From: Roseivirga sp. 4D4
Lineage (GTDB): Bacteria > Bacteroidota > Bacteroidia > Cytophagales > Cyclobacteriaceae
NCBI RefSeq assembly: GCF_001747095.1
Contig: NZ_MDGP01000001.1
Coordinates: 603,001 to 667,000, forward strand
DNA length: 64,000 nt
Direction of reading: 5' to 3'
Position 1 is the first letter of the stretch. Every line of letters begins with the position of its first letter. The translations under genes were made by a program, and so were the position numbers. The notes below the pieces were generated by a model that searched no databases, was not told where the DNA came from, and saw only the letters and a program-made list of their open reading frames with translations. Positions 17,305 to 27,248 of this stretch are shown one piece after another.

Positions 17305-17321
17305 TGGAAAGATTCCCCCAA

Positions 17322-18350
17322 TTGTATAAAACTCTAATACGCCCCTTTCTCTTCACCAAAAACGCAGAATCAGCTCACTATTTTGCCTTTAGGTGGCTCA
17401 AACGATTATTTAAGATTCCCGGAGTAGCAGCAATTAGTAAAAGTCTGTATGATTTTCGGAATAAAGAACTGGAAGTCGAATGTTTTGGTCTGAAGTTTAG
17501 AAACCCGGTTGGCTTAGCCGCTGGCTTTGACAAAGATGCCAAACTCTACAATGAGTTGTCAGCATTGGGTTTTGGGTTTATTGAGATTGGTACCATTACG
17601 CCCAAGCCTCAGGCAGGAAATCCTCAGCCAAGGTTGTTTAGGTTACCGGAAGACCAGAGCCTTATTAACCGAATGGGCTTTAATAATGGCGGACTCGATG
17701 AGGCCATTGAGAGGTTGAAAGATCGGAAAACAGACGTCTTAATCGGTGGCAACATAGGTAAAAACAAAGTAACGCCTAATGAGGAGGCTGTTAATGACTA
17801 CTTGATTTGCTTCAATGGACTACATCCTTATGTCGACTACTTTGTGGTTAATGTAAGTTCACCCAATACGCCAAACCTTCGAGCCCTACAGGAGAAAGAA
17901 CCGCTCAAACATATTTTGAATAGTCTCCAAGAGGCAGGTAAGGCATTCGCTGACAAGAAACCCATCTTACTTAAGATTGCTCCTGATTTGACAGAAGAGC
18001 AGTTACTAGACATTATAGAAATTGTGAATGAGACCGGCATCGATGGAGTGATTGCCACGAATACAACTATTTCTCGAGAAGGTTTAAAAACACCTAAGAC
18101 TACCATCGAGGAAATTGGTGCCGGAGGATTAAGTGGTAAGGCAGTAAAGAACAGATCGACCGAAGTTATCCGATTCCTTCATGAGAAATCGAATGGTTCA
18201 TTTCCAATTATTGGAGTAGGTGGCATACAGACTGCAGAAGATGCAAAAGAAAAGCTAGAGGCTGGTGCCAGTTTGGTTCAGGTATATACCGGTTTTGTTT
18301 ATGAAGGGCCAGGAATGATCAAGAGAATCAACAAAGGTCTAGTAAAATAG
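17322..18350 (+). CDS. pyrD: Dihydroorotate dehydrogenase (quinone), class 2
   Basis: About 342 residues from a TTG at 17322, which gives [10 protein letters not shown] then [12 protein letters not shown], the usual class 2 start. A GTG at 17304 coincides with the promoter and is rejected. The FMN site appears as [37 protein letters not shown] and GVGGI. The catalytic loop [12 protein letters not shown] carries the class 2 serine. The N-terminal helix should dock to the inner membrane, passing electrons to quinone in de novo pyrimidine synthesis. Confidence 0.95.
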   Translation: MYKTLIRPFLFTKNAESAHYFAFRWLKRLFKIPGVAAISKSLYDFRNKELEVECFGLKFRNPVGLAAGFDKDAKLYNELSALGFGFIEIGTITPKPQAGNPQPRLFRLPEDQSLINRMGFNNGGLDEAIERLKDRKTDVLIGGNIGKNKVTPNEEAVNDYLICFNGLHPYVDYFVVNVSSPNTPNLRALQEKEPLKHILNSLQEAGKAFADKKPILLKIAPDLTEEQLLDIIEIVNETGIDGVIATNTTISREGLKTPKTTIEEIGAGGLSGKAVKNRSTEVIRFLHEKSNGSFPIIGVGGIQTAEDAKEKLEAGASLVQVYTGFVYEGPGMIKRINKGLVK

Positions 18351-18441
18351 AAAGAAAGTAAGGCTTAGGTCGTTTGATGAATGATCAGTATAGGTTCATA
18401 ATATTCGATTAAATTCGTATTATCAGGTTTTAGATTTTTAG

Positions 18442-20964
18442 ATGGCTAAAAACACGTATAAGTCCAACACTTTTAAGTCCAATACCAAGGACAAAGGCCC
18501 CAAAAAGAAACGTTCGCTGAAAATCGACATTCCCTTTCTTCGGGATAGAAGATTTCAATTGTCCATCGGTTTTTTCCTTCTACTCACGGCAGTATTCATT
18601 TTCCTAGCCTGTGTTAGTTACCTCTTCACTGGAAAAATGGACCAGAGTGTTGTGGAGGCATTCTTCGATCAGAATGAAACGGTAAAATCTTTAGGTCAGG
18701 AAGCAGGTAACTGGATGAAACTGTTGGGTGCGCTAGTAGCACATAAACTGATATTCTCATGGTTTGGAATTGCTGCTTTTCTCATCCCTCCATTGCTTTT
18801 CATTTTTGGGTACAAAGTCATTTGGGGTAAGGCGTTGGTTAAGCTATCAAGAGCCATTGTTTTCACTTTGTTTTTCCTAATCTGGATAAGCCTGCTAATG
18901 GGCTCCATGATCAAAGGAGATGAATCTATTTCGGAATGGAGCTTTTACAGCGGTGGTCTGGGTTATCAGCTTTCGATTTTCTTTGATAACCTTCTCGGCT
19001 TTGGTACAGTGCTTTTCCTAGCCTTTACACTTTTAGTATTTGTTATTTTCTTCTTTAATATCACCGAGATTTTATCTCTAAAAAAGACACCTGAAGTTGC
19101 TACTACTGACGATGAAGACAATGAGGTATTACCAGTCATTGAAGATACTCCAGTGAGTGAAGCATTGTCCACAGCACCTGAAACTGAGGAGGCTGTAGAT
19201 GCAGAAGCTGAGTTAAAAGACTGGGTGGTTTCTTTGAAAGAAGAGAAGGAGGCCAAGGAAATAGAAACGATTGAAAAGGTCGAGGAGGTAGTTCCTGAGC
19301 CAGTTCAGACACCAATTGAAGAACCTGAGGAGGCAGCTTTAGAATTGGAAGTAGCACTTGTAAACAAGCCACAGCCTAAAGTTCCGGATGCTGAGCCAGC
19401 CTTTGAAGTTGAAATCAATGAGAAGGCTGAAAAACTGGTAGAAAAGGCAGGTCACTATGATCCGACTTTGGACTTGGCCAAATTCCAATTCCCGAAAGTG
19501 AACCTTCTGAGGGAGTACTCCACAGGAAAGATTTCAGTAACTAAAGAAGAGCTGCAAGCCAATAAGGATAAGATTGTTGAAACGCTGACCAATTTTAAAA
19601 TTGGTATTGCGAGTATTAAAGCGACTATAGGTCCTACGGTAACGCTTTACGAAATAGTACCAGAGGCCGGAGTCAAAATTTCAAAAATCAAGAACCTTGA
19701 AGATGATATTGCCTTGAGTCTGGCTGCCTTGGGTATTAGAATTATTGCACCTATTCCAGGCAAGGGAACGATCGGCATAGAGGTGCCGAATAAGAATAAG
19801 GAAATGGTGTCTATGAAGTCTGTGATTTCAACTGACAAATTCATGAACTCTGACATGGCCCTTCCGATCGCCTTGGGTAAGACAATTTCGAATGAGGTAT
19901 TTGTAACGGACATGGCCAAGATGCCACACTTGCTGATGGCTGGTGCAACAGGGCAGGGTAAGTCAGTTGGGCTGAATGTCATTCTGACTTCATTATTGTA
20001 TAAGAAACATCCTTCCCAGTTAAAGTTTGTTTTGGTCGATCCGAAAAAGGTGGAGTTGACGCTATTCAATAAAATCGAGCGGCACTATTTAGCCAAGCTA
20101 CCTGATAACGAAGAGCCCATTATCACGGACACCAAGAAAGTAATCAATACGCTTAACTCTTTGTGTATTGAGATGGATCAGCGCTACGATTTATTGAAGG
20201 ATGCTGCTTGTAGAAACATTAAAGAATACAATCAGAAGTTCATTGATAGGAAGTTAAACCCTGAGAAGGGACACAAATTCCTTCCTTACATCGTCTTGGT
20301 GATAGATGAGTTGGCTGACCTGATGATGACAGCTGGTAAGGAAGTGGAAACACCTATTGCACGTTTAGCCCAATTGGCTCGGGCAATTGGTATTCACTTG
20401 GTTGTGGCAACACAAAGACCTTCTGTAAACGTTATCACTGGTATCATTAAAGCGAACTTCCCTGCAAGACTATCGTTCAGAGTAACATCAAAGGTGGACT
20501 CCAGAACGATTTTGGATGCTGGCGGGGCGGATCAGCTGATTGGCCAGGGAGATATGCTCCTTTCCATGGGCTCTGATATCACAAGATTGCAGTGCGCATT
20601 TGTAGATACGCCAGAAGTAGACGAAATTTGCGACTTTATTGGTTCGCAGAAAGGTTACGAAACTGCTTACATATTGCCTGAGTTCACCGGTGATGAAGGA
20701 GATTCAGGTAGTGGAGACATAGATTTGTCAGATAGGGATGCATTGTTTGAGGAGGCTGCAAAACTAATTGTAGCACACCAGCAAGGCAGTACCAGTTTGA
20801 TTCAACGTAAGTTGAAGCTCGGATATAACCGGGCAGGGCGTTTAATTGATCAATTGGAAGCCGCAGGAATTGTTGGACCATTTGAAGGTAGCAAGGCGAG
20901 ACAAGTGTTGATATCAGATGAATATAGTTTGGAACAGTTATTGAATACCATCGATGATAATTGA
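18442..20964 (+). CDS. ftsK: DNA translocase FtsK
   Basis: 840 residues. A basic N-terminus is followed by four membrane helices within about residues 35-210, then an acidic, Glu- and Pro-rich linker (about 215-330). The motor domain has Walker A GATGQGKSVGLN and Walker B VLVIDELADLMM, with IVATQRPS-like VVATQRPSVNVITG. The C-terminal gamma domain (STSLIQRKLKLGYNRAGRLI) recognises polar DNA motifs and activates XerD. It pumps chromosome termini across the septum. First gene of ftsK-lolA-pyrF-DUF2851. Confidence 0.97.
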   Translation: MAKNTYKSNTFKSNTKDKGPKKKRSLKIDIPFLRDRRFQLSIGFFLLLTAVFIFLACVSYLFTGKMDQSVVEAFFDQNETVKSLGQEAGNWMKLLGALVAHKLIFSWFGIAAFLIPPLLFIFGYKVIWGKALVKLSRAIVFTLFFLIWISLLMGSMIKGDESISEWSFYSGGLGYQLSIFFDNLLGFGTVLFLAFTLLVFVIFFFNITEILSLKKTPEVATTDDEDNEVLPVIEDTPVSEALSTAPETEEAVDAEAELKDWVVSLKEEKEAKEIETIEKVEEVVPEPVQTPIEEPEEAALELEVALVNKPQPKVPDAEPAFEVEINEKAEKLVEKAGHYDPTLDLAKFQFPKVNLLREYSTGKISVTKEELQANKDKIVETLTNFKIGIASIKATIGPTVTLYEIVPEAGVKISKIKNLEDDIALSLAALGIRIIAPIPGKGTIGIEVPNKNKEMVSMKSVISTDKFMNSDMALPIALGKTISNEVFVTDMAKMPHLLMAGATGQGKSVGLNVILTSLLYKKHPSQLKFVLVDPKKVELTLFNKIERHYLAKLPDNEEPIITDTKKVINTLNSLCIEMDQRYDLLKDAACRNIKEYNQKFIDRKLNPEKGHKFLPYIVLVIDELADLMMTAGKEVETPIARLAQLARAIGIHLVVATQRPSVNVITGIIKANFPARLSFRVTSKVDSRTILDAGGADQLIGQGDMLLSMGSDITRLQCAFVDTPEVDEICDFIGSQKGYETAYILPEFTGDEGDSGSGDIDLSDRDALFEEAAKLIVAHQQGSTSLIQRKLKLGYNRAGRLIDQLEAAGIVGPFEGSKARQVLISDEYSLEQLLNTIDDN

Positions 20965-20984
20965 TTCCAAGGAATAGAAAGAAG

Positions 20985-21626
20985 ATGAAGAAGTTAATAT
21001 ATGTGTTGGTTTTAGCTGTTATTGCTTTAGCAGCTAATGGGCAAAGTGGAGATGCAAAGGCTGTCTTGGATAAAATGAGCAGTACTTATAAAGCAATGGC
21101 AGGCTTTGAGATATCCTTTGTTCAAAAGAATTTCAGCGAAGCCGAAGTAATTGCCAGAACCGCAGGCTCTGCCTCCGTTGCCAAAGAGAAGTTTGTATTA
21201 AGAATTGAAGGTCAGCAGATCTATTGCAATGGCCCTGTATTGTGGACCTATTTGGTTGAATCTCAGGAATTGACGATTAGCAATTTTGAGCCAGAAGAAG
21301 GAGCCATTAATCCGGCTAATATCTACGATATCTACAAAGAAGGCTTTACTTATGAGTACAAACGCCAAGATAATGTCAATGGCGAACTAGTTGATGTGGT
21401 TGAACTCATCAGTACAGATGAAGATGCTGACTTTACCAATATTGTCATGTATATCGGTCAGGAAGACGCTTATTTAAAGGCTTGGGATTTGATCGATTAT
21501 GATGGTGCCAAAACCAATTTTGAAGTGTCGGCATTTAAGCCCAATCAGGTTTTTGACGCTAAGTACTTCGAGTTTGATGAAGAAGCAAATCCAGTTCAAC
21601 ACAAAGAAGATTTGCGTAACGAATGA
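20985..21626 (+). CDS. lolA: LolA-like outer-membrane lipoprotein carrier
   Basis: 213 residues from the ATG at 20985, which begins a clear signal peptide ([20 protein letters not shown]). An in-frame extension to 20961 overlaps ftsK and is rejected. The mature protein resembles Bacteroidota LolA-like half-barrels: [19 protein letters not shown], an [15 protein letters not shown] segment ([13 protein letters not shown]), and the [13 protein letters not shown] end strand. It should shuttle lipoproteins through the periplasm. Placed after ftsK and overlapping pyrF by 4 bases. Confidence 0.86.
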   Translation: MKKLIYVLVLAVIALAANGQSGDAKAVLDKMSSTYKAMAGFEISFVQKNFSEAEVIARTAGSASVAKEKFVLRIEGQQIYCNGPVLWTYLVESQELTISNFEPEEGAINPANIYDIYKEGFTYEYKRQDNVNGELVDVVELISTDEDADFTNIVMYIGQEDAYLKAWDLIDYDGAKTNFEVSAFKPNQVFDAKYFEFDEEANPVQHKEDLRNE

Positions 21627-22438
21627 ATAGAGTTGAGCTCTTTGAGCAAATTCAAAAGAAATCGTCTTATCTCTGTGTAGGCTTAGATACAGACATCCAA
21701 AAAATTCCAAAGCATCTCTTAGATCATGAAGATCCCATCTTCGAGTTCAATAAGCAGATCATTGATGCAACGGCTGATTATGCTGTGGCATACAAGCCCA
21801 ATATAGCATTCTACGAAGCGCATGGAATTGCCGGTTGGAAGAGTTTGCAAAAAACGATAGAGTACATTCCCAACGATATCTTTACTGTTGCTGATGCCAA
21901 AAGAGGGGATATCGGCAATACCTCAAAGATGTACGCTCGTGCCTTTTTTGACCAAATGGATTGCGATTCGATTACGGTAGCTCCGTACATGGGAGAGGAC
22001 TCTGTAAAGCCTTTTCTTGAGTTCGAAAACAAGTGGGTTATTCTATTGGCATTGACCTCCAATTCAGGAGGTAAAGACTTTCAAAACCTAGGTTTGACAA
22101 AGGGGGGAGATCTTTACGAAGAAGTACTCCGGAAAAGTCAGGAATGGGGAGATACTGATCAACTCATGTATGTGGTAGGCGCCACTAGAGCGGAAGCCCT
22201 ACAAAACATAAGAAATATTGTTCCAGATCACTTCTTACTAGTGCCTGGTGTAGGAGCCCAGGGAGGAAGTTTGGAAGAAGTTTCTAAATATGGTATGAAT
22301 GATCACTGCGGTCTTCTTGTCAACTCTTCAAGGGGCATAATTTATGCCAATAACTCGGAGAGTTTCGCTGAGGTCGCCCGTCAAAAAGCGGAAGAACTGC
22401 AGTCACAAATGGCTGGTTTTCTGAAAAAATACCTTTAA
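21623..22438 (+). CDS. pyrF: Orotidine 5'-phosphate decarboxylase
   Basis: 271 residues, the longer type 2 form. Motifs are [11 protein letters not shown], a catalytic [15 protein letters not shown] with the Asp-Lys-Asp set, and [10 protein letters not shown] for the phosphate. It makes UMP in the last step of pyrimidine synthesis. The ATG overlaps the lolA stop (ATGA). Together with pyrD 3 kb upstream, the region has two steps of the pathway but no other pyr genes. Confidence 0.96.
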   Translation: MNRVELFEQIQKKSSYLCVGLDTDIQKIPKHLLDHEDPIFEFNKQIIDATADYAVAYKPNIAFYEAHGIAGWKSLQKTIEYIPNDIFTVADAKRGDIGNTSKMYARAFFDQMDCDSITVAPYMGEDSVKPFLEFENKWVILLALTSNSGGKDFQNLGLTKGGDLYEEVLRKSQEWGDTDQLMYVVGATRAEALQNIRNIVPDHFLLVPGVGAQGGSLEEVSKYGMNDHCGLLVNSSRGIIYANNSESFAEVARQKAEELQSQMAGFLKKYL

Positions 22439-22453
22439 ATTCTTGGTGCAAAC

Positions 22454-23737
22454 ATGCACCAGATGATCCAAGAAGCATTTCTGCACTTTGTGTGGAAAAA
22501 TCAGTACTTCAACAAGACCAATCTCCGCACACATTCAGGAGAAGCGATCACTATTGAAAAAGTTGGCTTTCATAATCAATTAGCGGGACCCGATTTCAAA
22601 GAAGCTGTGATCAGCATTGATGGCATGAAATGGGCGGGGGCTGTCGAGATTCATTTGAACTCTTCCGATTGGGATAAACATCGTCACCGCGGTGACCCTA
22701 ATTATGATAATGTTATTCTTCATGTAGTTTATGAGCATGACAAAGAGGTTTTAGATAATCATGGCCAGCCGCTGCCAACATTGAGCCTCAAGGGGTTGAT
22801 AAAACCAAAGATGTTGCAGCGGTATAGCGATATGCTCCAAAACGATGAGCAGATTCCTTGTGCTGAGCAACTTCATTCAGTAAAAGTGATTACAAGACTT
22901 TCCATGTTGGAAAGAACCTTAATTAGCAGAGTTGAATATAAGGCAAAAGAGGTGACAGCATTGCTGAAGGCCAATAACTCCGACTGGGAAGAAACGGCTT
23001 ATCAATGGCTGGCTAAAGGCTTAGGTTTCAAGACAAATGCCGAATCTATGCTGGCCCTCGCTCAGTTAGTGCCTTCAAGAATACTGCATAAGCATAATCA
23101 ACTCGATCAGTACGAAGCACTGCTGTTTGGAGCTTCAGGCTTGCTCAGTATTGATTTAAAGGATGAATACCTTAAAGCTCTAAGGTCTGAGTTTGACTAT
23201 CTGTCTAAGAAGTATCAACTCAATAAACTCCTGACTTATAATCAATGGCATTTTTCAGGAGCCAGACCTGCAAACTTCCCAACTGTTAGGATTGGGCAGT
23301 TGGCCGCGATGCTCTACCATCATCAGAATATATTCTCATTATTCACCGAGTTTGATGATCCCAAAACGCTGATAAAGGAGCTTCAGGTCACACAATCTGC
23401 CTATTGGCAAACCCATGTAGTGATGGATAAGGAGAGTAAGGTTAAAATTGGAGGACTGGCTAAATCAGCAAAAGAAAGCCTATTGATCAATACTACTGTG
23501 CCGCTCCTTGTCGCCTTTGCCAAATACAAAGACTCAACCGAACCTTTGGATAAAGCATTGAATCTATTGATGGCTTTGCCCAAAGAAGAGAATAAAGTCA
23601 CTAGACTCTGGAAAGCCGTAGGTTGGAATGTGTCGTCAGCTTTTGATAGTCAAGGATTAATTGAATTGCATAACAGTTTCTGTAAGCAAAAGCGCTGCAT
23701 TGAGTGCGGTATAGGTGCTGAACTGGTAAAGGCTTAA
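22454..23737 (+). CDS. DUF2851 family protein
   Basis: 427 residues, full length for the family. The N-terminus has QEAFLHFVWKNQYF and GAVEIHLNSSDWDKHRH, and the C-terminus has a paired-Cys motif (CKQKRCIECGIGAELVK); all are family-typical. There is no signal peptide or membrane helix, so it is cytoplasmic. Widely conserved in Bacteroidota, with unknown function. Starts 15 bases after pyrF and is the last gene of that operon. An internal ATG at codon 4 is an alternative start. Confidence 0.88.
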   Translation: MHQMIQEAFLHFVWKNQYFNKTNLRTHSGEAITIEKVGFHNQLAGPDFKEAVISIDGMKWAGAVEIHLNSSDWDKHRHRGDPNYDNVILHVVYEHDKEVLDNHGQPLPTLSLKGLIKPKMLQRYSDMLQNDEQIPCAEQLHSVKVITRLSMLERTLISRVEYKAKEVTALLKANNSDWEETAYQWLAKGLGFKTNAESMLALAQLVPSRILHKHNQLDQYEALLFGASGLLSIDLKDEYLKALRSEFDYLSKKYQLNKLLTYNQWHFSGARPANFPTVRIGQLAAMLYHHQNIFSLFTEFDDPKTLIKELQVTQSAYWQTHVVMDKESKVKIGGLAKSAKESLLINTTVPLLVAFAKYKDSTEPLDKALNLLMALPKEENKVTRLWKAVGWNVSSAFDSQGLIELHNSFCKQKRCIECGIGAELVKA

Positions 23738-23772
23738 TTGACTCCAATAGAGCTTATTCTTACGAAATACTT

Positions 23773-23780
23773 TATCTTTG
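23773..23780 (+). promoter_or_regulatory. -7 promoter element (TATCTTTG)
   Basis: Exact TAnnTTTG 19 bases before the ATG of the acetyltransferase gene at 23800. No convincing -33 TTTG. Confidence 0.6.
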
Positions 23781-23799
23781 CACTCCAATTAATTAATGC

Positions 23800-24432
23800 A
23801 TGAAAAACCCGGTAATTATATTCGGAGCAAGCGCTTTAGGGCAAGCAGCAAGAGAGATTTTTGAAAGTAACGATATCATTGTTTATGGTTATTTAGATGA
23901 TGATGAGAAGCTGCATGGGACTGAGTTAGGAGAACTATCAATCTTGGGAAGAACGGATGATGATGGGTTCTTGAAGTTGATTGGTAAGAAGTGTGAAGGC
24001 TTCATTGCAGCAGATGACAGAAACCTTCGTAAGGGGATCGTGAAGCTTATGAAAGAGCGTAGAAAGATGATGCCCGTCAATGCTATCCACAGCAACACGG
24101 AGATTGCACCATCGGCACATGTAGGTCATGGAGAGTTTATCAATAGCGGGGTGATCATTGGAGCAAATGCAAAGTTGGGAGACCATTGTATGTTGCATAG
24201 TAATGTGGTAGTTGACTATAGTGCTAATTTGGGTGACCTTGTGCAAGTGGGTGCCGGGAGTACTATCGGTGCGGAAGTGCAAATAGAAGAAAATGTATTT
24301 ATTGGCTCTGGTGTCACAATTGTGCCGGGTGTTAAAATAGGCAAGAATGCCAGAATTGGAGCGGGTTCCGTGGTAATCGGTGATGTCGAGAAAGACAAAA
24401 CCGTATTCGGAAACCCGGCCAAAGAAGTTTAA
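23800..24432 (+). CDS. NeuD/PglD-type sugar O- or N-acetyltransferase
   Basis: 210 residues. The N-terminal Rossmann-like substrate domain begins MKNPVIIFGASALGQAARE and includes YGYLDDDEKLHG. From about residue 90 a left-handed beta-helix of hexapeptide repeats follows (IAPSAHVGHG, VIIGANAKLGDHCML, VQVGAGSTIGAEV, IGAGSVVIGDV, FGNPAKEV). Relatives acetylate UDP-amino sugars or sialic-acid precursors for surface glycans. No glycan cluster adjoins it, so the substrate is unknown. The following trhO starts 36 bases on. Confidence 0.85.
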   Translation: MKNPVIIFGASALGQAAREIFESNDIIVYGYLDDDEKLHGTELGELSILGRTDDDGFLKLIGKKCEGFIAADDRNLRKGIVKLMKERRKMMPVNAIHSNTEIAPSAHVGHGEFINSGVIIGANAKLGDHCMLHSNVVVDYSANLGDLVQVGAGSTIGAEVQIEENVFIGSGVTIVPGVKIGKNARIGAGSVVIGDVEKDKTVFGNPAKEV

Positions 24433-24468
24433 AAGTAAATTCACCCTACAAGCAATAGGGCAGAAGTT

Positions 24469-25434
24469 ATGGAAAAGAAATATTCAATATTACTCTATTA
24501 CTGCTATGCCGAAATCAAGGATTTTGAAGCGTACAGAGAGCTGCATCATCTTTTTTGTGTAGAAAACAATCTAAGAGGAAGAATCATTATCTCTCCTGAA
24601 GGGCTCAATGGTACTTTGTCTGGACTGGAAGAAGATTGTCAAAAGTATATGGACTACGTACGGTCCGATGCCCGCTTTGCAGACACGGAATTTAAGGTGG
24701 AGGCGCACGATCGTATGGCATTTGCCAAGCTTCACGTACGCGTAAAACCAGAGATTGTTCATTCTAGTCTAAGACATATCAACCCCAGAGAAAAGACAGG
24801 CACGTACGTTGAGCCAGATCAATTCAAGGAGATTCTGGAGGAGCAACCTGAAGATACTGTGATCTTGGATGTTCGTAGTAATTATGAGCATAATGTGGGC
24901 AAGTTCAAAAATGCCTTGACACTTGATATTGATAACTTCAGGGATTTCCCTGAAAAGGTTAAGGAGTTAGATCACTTGAGAGATAAGAAGGTGATTACCT
25001 ACTGTACTGGTGGCATTAAATGTGAAAAAGCGAGTGCCTATTTGCTTGAGCAGGGTTTTGAGAATGTATATCAACTCCATGGCGGCATTATTAAGTATGG
25101 TATTGAGGCCGAGGGGAAAGACTTTGAAGGAAAGTGCTATGTGTTTGACAACCGCATTACCGCAGATGTCAATCATGTAAACCCAAGTATTCTTTCTAAG
25201 TGTCATATAACAGGTGAGCCTACCGATCGCATGGTCAACTGTGCTAATCCTGAATGTAATGCACATATTCCTATGAGTGAAGAGGCAGGTTGGCTAATGG
25301 ATGGCTGCTGCTCTGATGAGTGCAGGCAGCACCCTGCCAAAAGACCTTATGATGGCACTGGGTATTACCAAAAGAATACGAATCACTATAACCCTTTGAA
25401 AGGGGTTAAACGCGAACCAGCTACAATCAAGTAA
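24469..25434 (+). CDS. trhO: tRNA uridine(34) hydroxylase (rhodanese-related)
   Basis: 321 residues. An N-terminal ferredoxin-like domain (MEKKYSILLYYCYAEI) includes RGRIIISPEGLNGT. The rhodanese domain follows (VILDVRSNYEHNVGKF), with the active Cys in YCTGGIKCEKA. A Cys-rich tail (CHITGEP, CANPECNAH, CCSDEC) is typical of TrhO/YceA. The enzyme makes 5-hydroxyuridine at tRNA wobble position 34. Overlaps the nucleoside phosphorylase start by one base (TAATG). Confidence 0.94.
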   Translation: MEKKYSILLYYCYAEIKDFEAYRELHHLFCVENNLRGRIIISPEGLNGTLSGLEEDCQKYMDYVRSDARFADTEFKVEAHDRMAFAKLHVRVKPEIVHSSLRHINPREKTGTYVEPDQFKEILEEQPEDTVILDVRSNYEHNVGKFKNALTLDIDNFRDFPEKVKELDHLRDKKVITYCTGGIKCEKASAYLLEQGFENVYQLHGGIIKYGIEAEGKDFEGKCYVFDNRITADVNHVNPSILSKCHITGEPTDRMVNCANPECNAHIPMSEEAGWLMDGCCSDECRQHPAKRPYDGTGYYQKNTNHYNPLKGVKREPATIK

Positions 25435-26300
25435 TGAGTACAAGAATCCCTGAGTCCGAATTAATTCTTACGCCTCAGGGACGAGTATATCACTTGAATC
25501 TAGCGCCAGAGATGGTGGCAGATATGATCATAGTCGTTGGCGATCCGGAGAGAGTGCCAAAAGTGAGTTGCTACTTCGACAAAATTGAGCATCAGGTCAA
25601 TAGTCGCGAATTGGTAACGCATACGGGTACTATTGGAGGAAAAAGACTGTCGGTAATCAGTTCTGGAATGGGGACTGATAATGTCGAATTACTGATGACA
25701 GAGTTAGATGCGCTCGTTAATGTCGATTTGAAAACTAGGGAGGTCAGACGGGATTTAAAGAGTCTTCAAATCATACGCATTGGTACATCAGGATGTCTGC
25801 AGCCTGAAATTCCCATTGATGCACATTTGGTATCAAATGCAGCTCTTGGACTGGATACGTTGATGAGTTTCTATAATTGGAGCAGTACTACCCCCATTGA
25901 ACAATTCACAAGAAAAGTTAAAGAAGAACTAGGGCTTAACTTTCAGCCTTATTTTGCCAATGCCTCTGAAAGCTTGCTGAGCCTTTTTGGCGATGACTTC
26001 TATCGAGGAGTTACCATTACGGCTCCTGGTTTCTATGCTCCCCAGGGACGTCAAGTTCGGCTTAAGCCAAGAGTCAATGGCTTGGTAGATAAACTAGCGG
26101 CCATGGATACTCCATTTGGTCCTTTTACCAACCTGGAAATGGAAACTGCTGGCTATTATGCCATGGCCAAATTACTAGGTCACGAAATGATCAGCCTTAA
26201 CGCTTTGATTGCGAATAGAGCACGTCACGAGTTCTCTGAAAATCATGAAGCGGCTGTTGATAGCCTAATCAAAAGAGTGCTGGAGAGAATTATTTTCTAA
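25434..26300 (+). CDS. Uridine phosphorylase-type nucleoside phosphorylase
   Basis: 288 residues. VVGDPERVPKVS is the phosphate-loop region, GTIGGKRLSVISSGMGTDN and RIGTSGCLQPEIP the family-I nucleoside phosphorylase signatures, and NLEMETAGYYAMAK carries the ribose-binding Glu-Met-Glu. It likely splits uridine to uracil and ribose 1-phosphate, and would work on the product of cytidine deaminase. Translationally coupled to trhO. Exact nucleoside preference is inferred. Confidence 0.88.
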   Translation: MSTRIPESELILTPQGRVYHLNLAPEMVADMIIVVGDPERVPKVSCYFDKIEHQVNSRELVTHTGTIGGKRLSVISSGMGTDNVELLMTELDALVNVDLKTREVRRDLKSLQIIRIGTSGCLQPEIPIDAHLVSNAALGLDTLMSFYNWSSTTPIEQFTRKVKEELGLNFQPYFANASESLLSLFGDDFYRGVTITAPGFYAPQGRQVRLKPRVNGLVDKLAAMDTPFGPFTNLEMETAGYYAMAKLLGHEMISLNALIANRARHEFSENHEAAVDSLIKRVLERIIF

Positions 26301-26312
26301 CTAACAGAAGAC

Positions 26313-26897
26313 TTACTTCTTTTTGGGCTTCAGTTTACCCTGAATAAGCAAGTTGAATTCGGTGCAGGTTAGGACTCCATTATTTGAATAAGGGCATTGT
26401 CTGTAAATTTTCTCCCCTAAGTCATCTATAGTGATGATGATATCATCTCCCCGACATACAGGGCAGATGATGGGTTTCTCATCATCGCACTTGATCGTGT
26501 TTTTGTAGAAAAACTTGCTGTTAACATCTGCAGAAGTCGCTATACCACGGTTTTCTCTGAAGCCTTCCTCAGCTTTTTCAAGATACAGCAGTGTTTCTTT
26601 AGAAAACTGACCTTGACTCCCTTTCAGTTCTAGATACTTGTTCAACCAGTCGATACTTTGCGAATACTTCTTCAGGAAGAGAGAGTTTTTTCCAAAATGG
26701 AAACAGAAGTCGGCAGGGAGTACCTCTATTCTATCTAAGGCTCTCATAAAATATCCATCAGCCTCTCCATATTTTTCCTGATCCATTAGAACCACAGCAG
26801 AGTCTATGTACAGTCTTGGGTCTTCAGGTCGGATTTGGGCCTGTACACTCAACGCTCCGAAAAACAATAAAAGGGAAATGAGAAATGCCTTCTTCAT
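26313..26897 (-). CDS. Secreted TPR-like protein with C-terminal Cys cluster
   Basis: 194 residues. A signal peptide (MKKAFLISLLLFFGALSVQAQ) is followed by helical TPR-like repeats (LYIDSAVVLMDQEKYGEADG, SQSIDWLNKYLELKG). The C-terminal 60 residues have CPVCRGDDIIITI, then CPYSNNGVLTC, a pattern like the CPxCxG zinc-binding parts of DnaJ-type proteins. A zinc ribbon or disulfide knot in an exported protein is plausible. No function recognised. Convergent with the nucleoside phosphorylase. Confidence 0.7.
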   Translation of the reverse strand: MKKAFLISLLLFFGALSVQAQIRPEDPRLYIDSAVVLMDQEKYGEADGYFMRALDRIEVLPADFCFHFGKNSLFLKKYSQSIDWLNKYLELKGSQGQFSKETLLYLEKAEEGFRENRGIATSADVNSKFFYKNTIKCDDEKPIICPVCRGDDIIITIDDLGEKIYRQCPYSNNGVLTCTEFNLLIQGKLKPKKK

Positions 26898-26937
26898 AGG
26901 AAATTTTGTGCGGCTAAATTAACAAAGTTTAGACACT

Positions 26938-26961
26938 AAAAAGCCCCGGTGTCACCGAGGC
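26938..26961 (-). terminator. Terminator after the 38-residue peptide gene
   Basis: Stem GCCTCGGTG / CACCGGGGC with a 1-base loop and one mismatch when read on the minus strand, followed by TTTTT. It lies 50 bases after the stop of the small gene at 27011. Confidence 0.8.
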
Positions 26962-27010
26962 GATATAACTTAACAGTATTTAACGAGATGTTCGGACTAG
27001 TAGGCTAGTC

Positions 27011-27127
27011 TTACTTTGCTGATGCCTTCTTTTTCGGCAATGCGATTTTCTTACCCGCAATACTGTAAATACCAAGACCTGTGGCAATTACTGCTGCTGC
27101 TGTGATTAATAGTGTTTTCTTTTTCAT
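27011..27127 (-). CDS. Small membrane peptide, 38 residues
   Basis: The frame from the ATG at 27127 encodes MKKKTLLITAAAVIATGLGI, then YSIAGKKIALPKKKASAK and a TAA. It has a lysine start, one membrane-length hydrophobic helix (about residues 5-24) and a lysine-rich tail. It sits alone in a 447-base gap and is followed by a good terminator on the same strand, which supports a real transcript. It resembles single-pass small proteins; an uncleaved signal anchor is likely. Function unknown. The rest of the gap (27128-27343) holds an inverted repeat and no other gene. Confidence 0.7.
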   Translation of the reverse strand: MKKKTLLITAAAVIATGLGIYSIAGKKIALPKKKASAK

Positions 27128-27248
27128 TTTTGAATTATCCTTACCTCTCTTATACGACAATCAATGTGCCAAGTTTGTTACACTCAAAGAAAAATATTCT
27201 TTTTTTTACAAAGATTGTAACTCTAATACACCTGAGGCCGCCAAAACC

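Noticed and set aside
17304..17321. GTG start of pyrD at 17304
   Set aside because: It coincides with the last base of the TAnnTTTG element, and the TTG at 17322 gives the family-typical N-terminus.
23938..24444. Minus-strand frame of 168 codons
   Set aside because: Shadow of the hexapeptide-repeat acetyltransferase; long only because of repeat composition.
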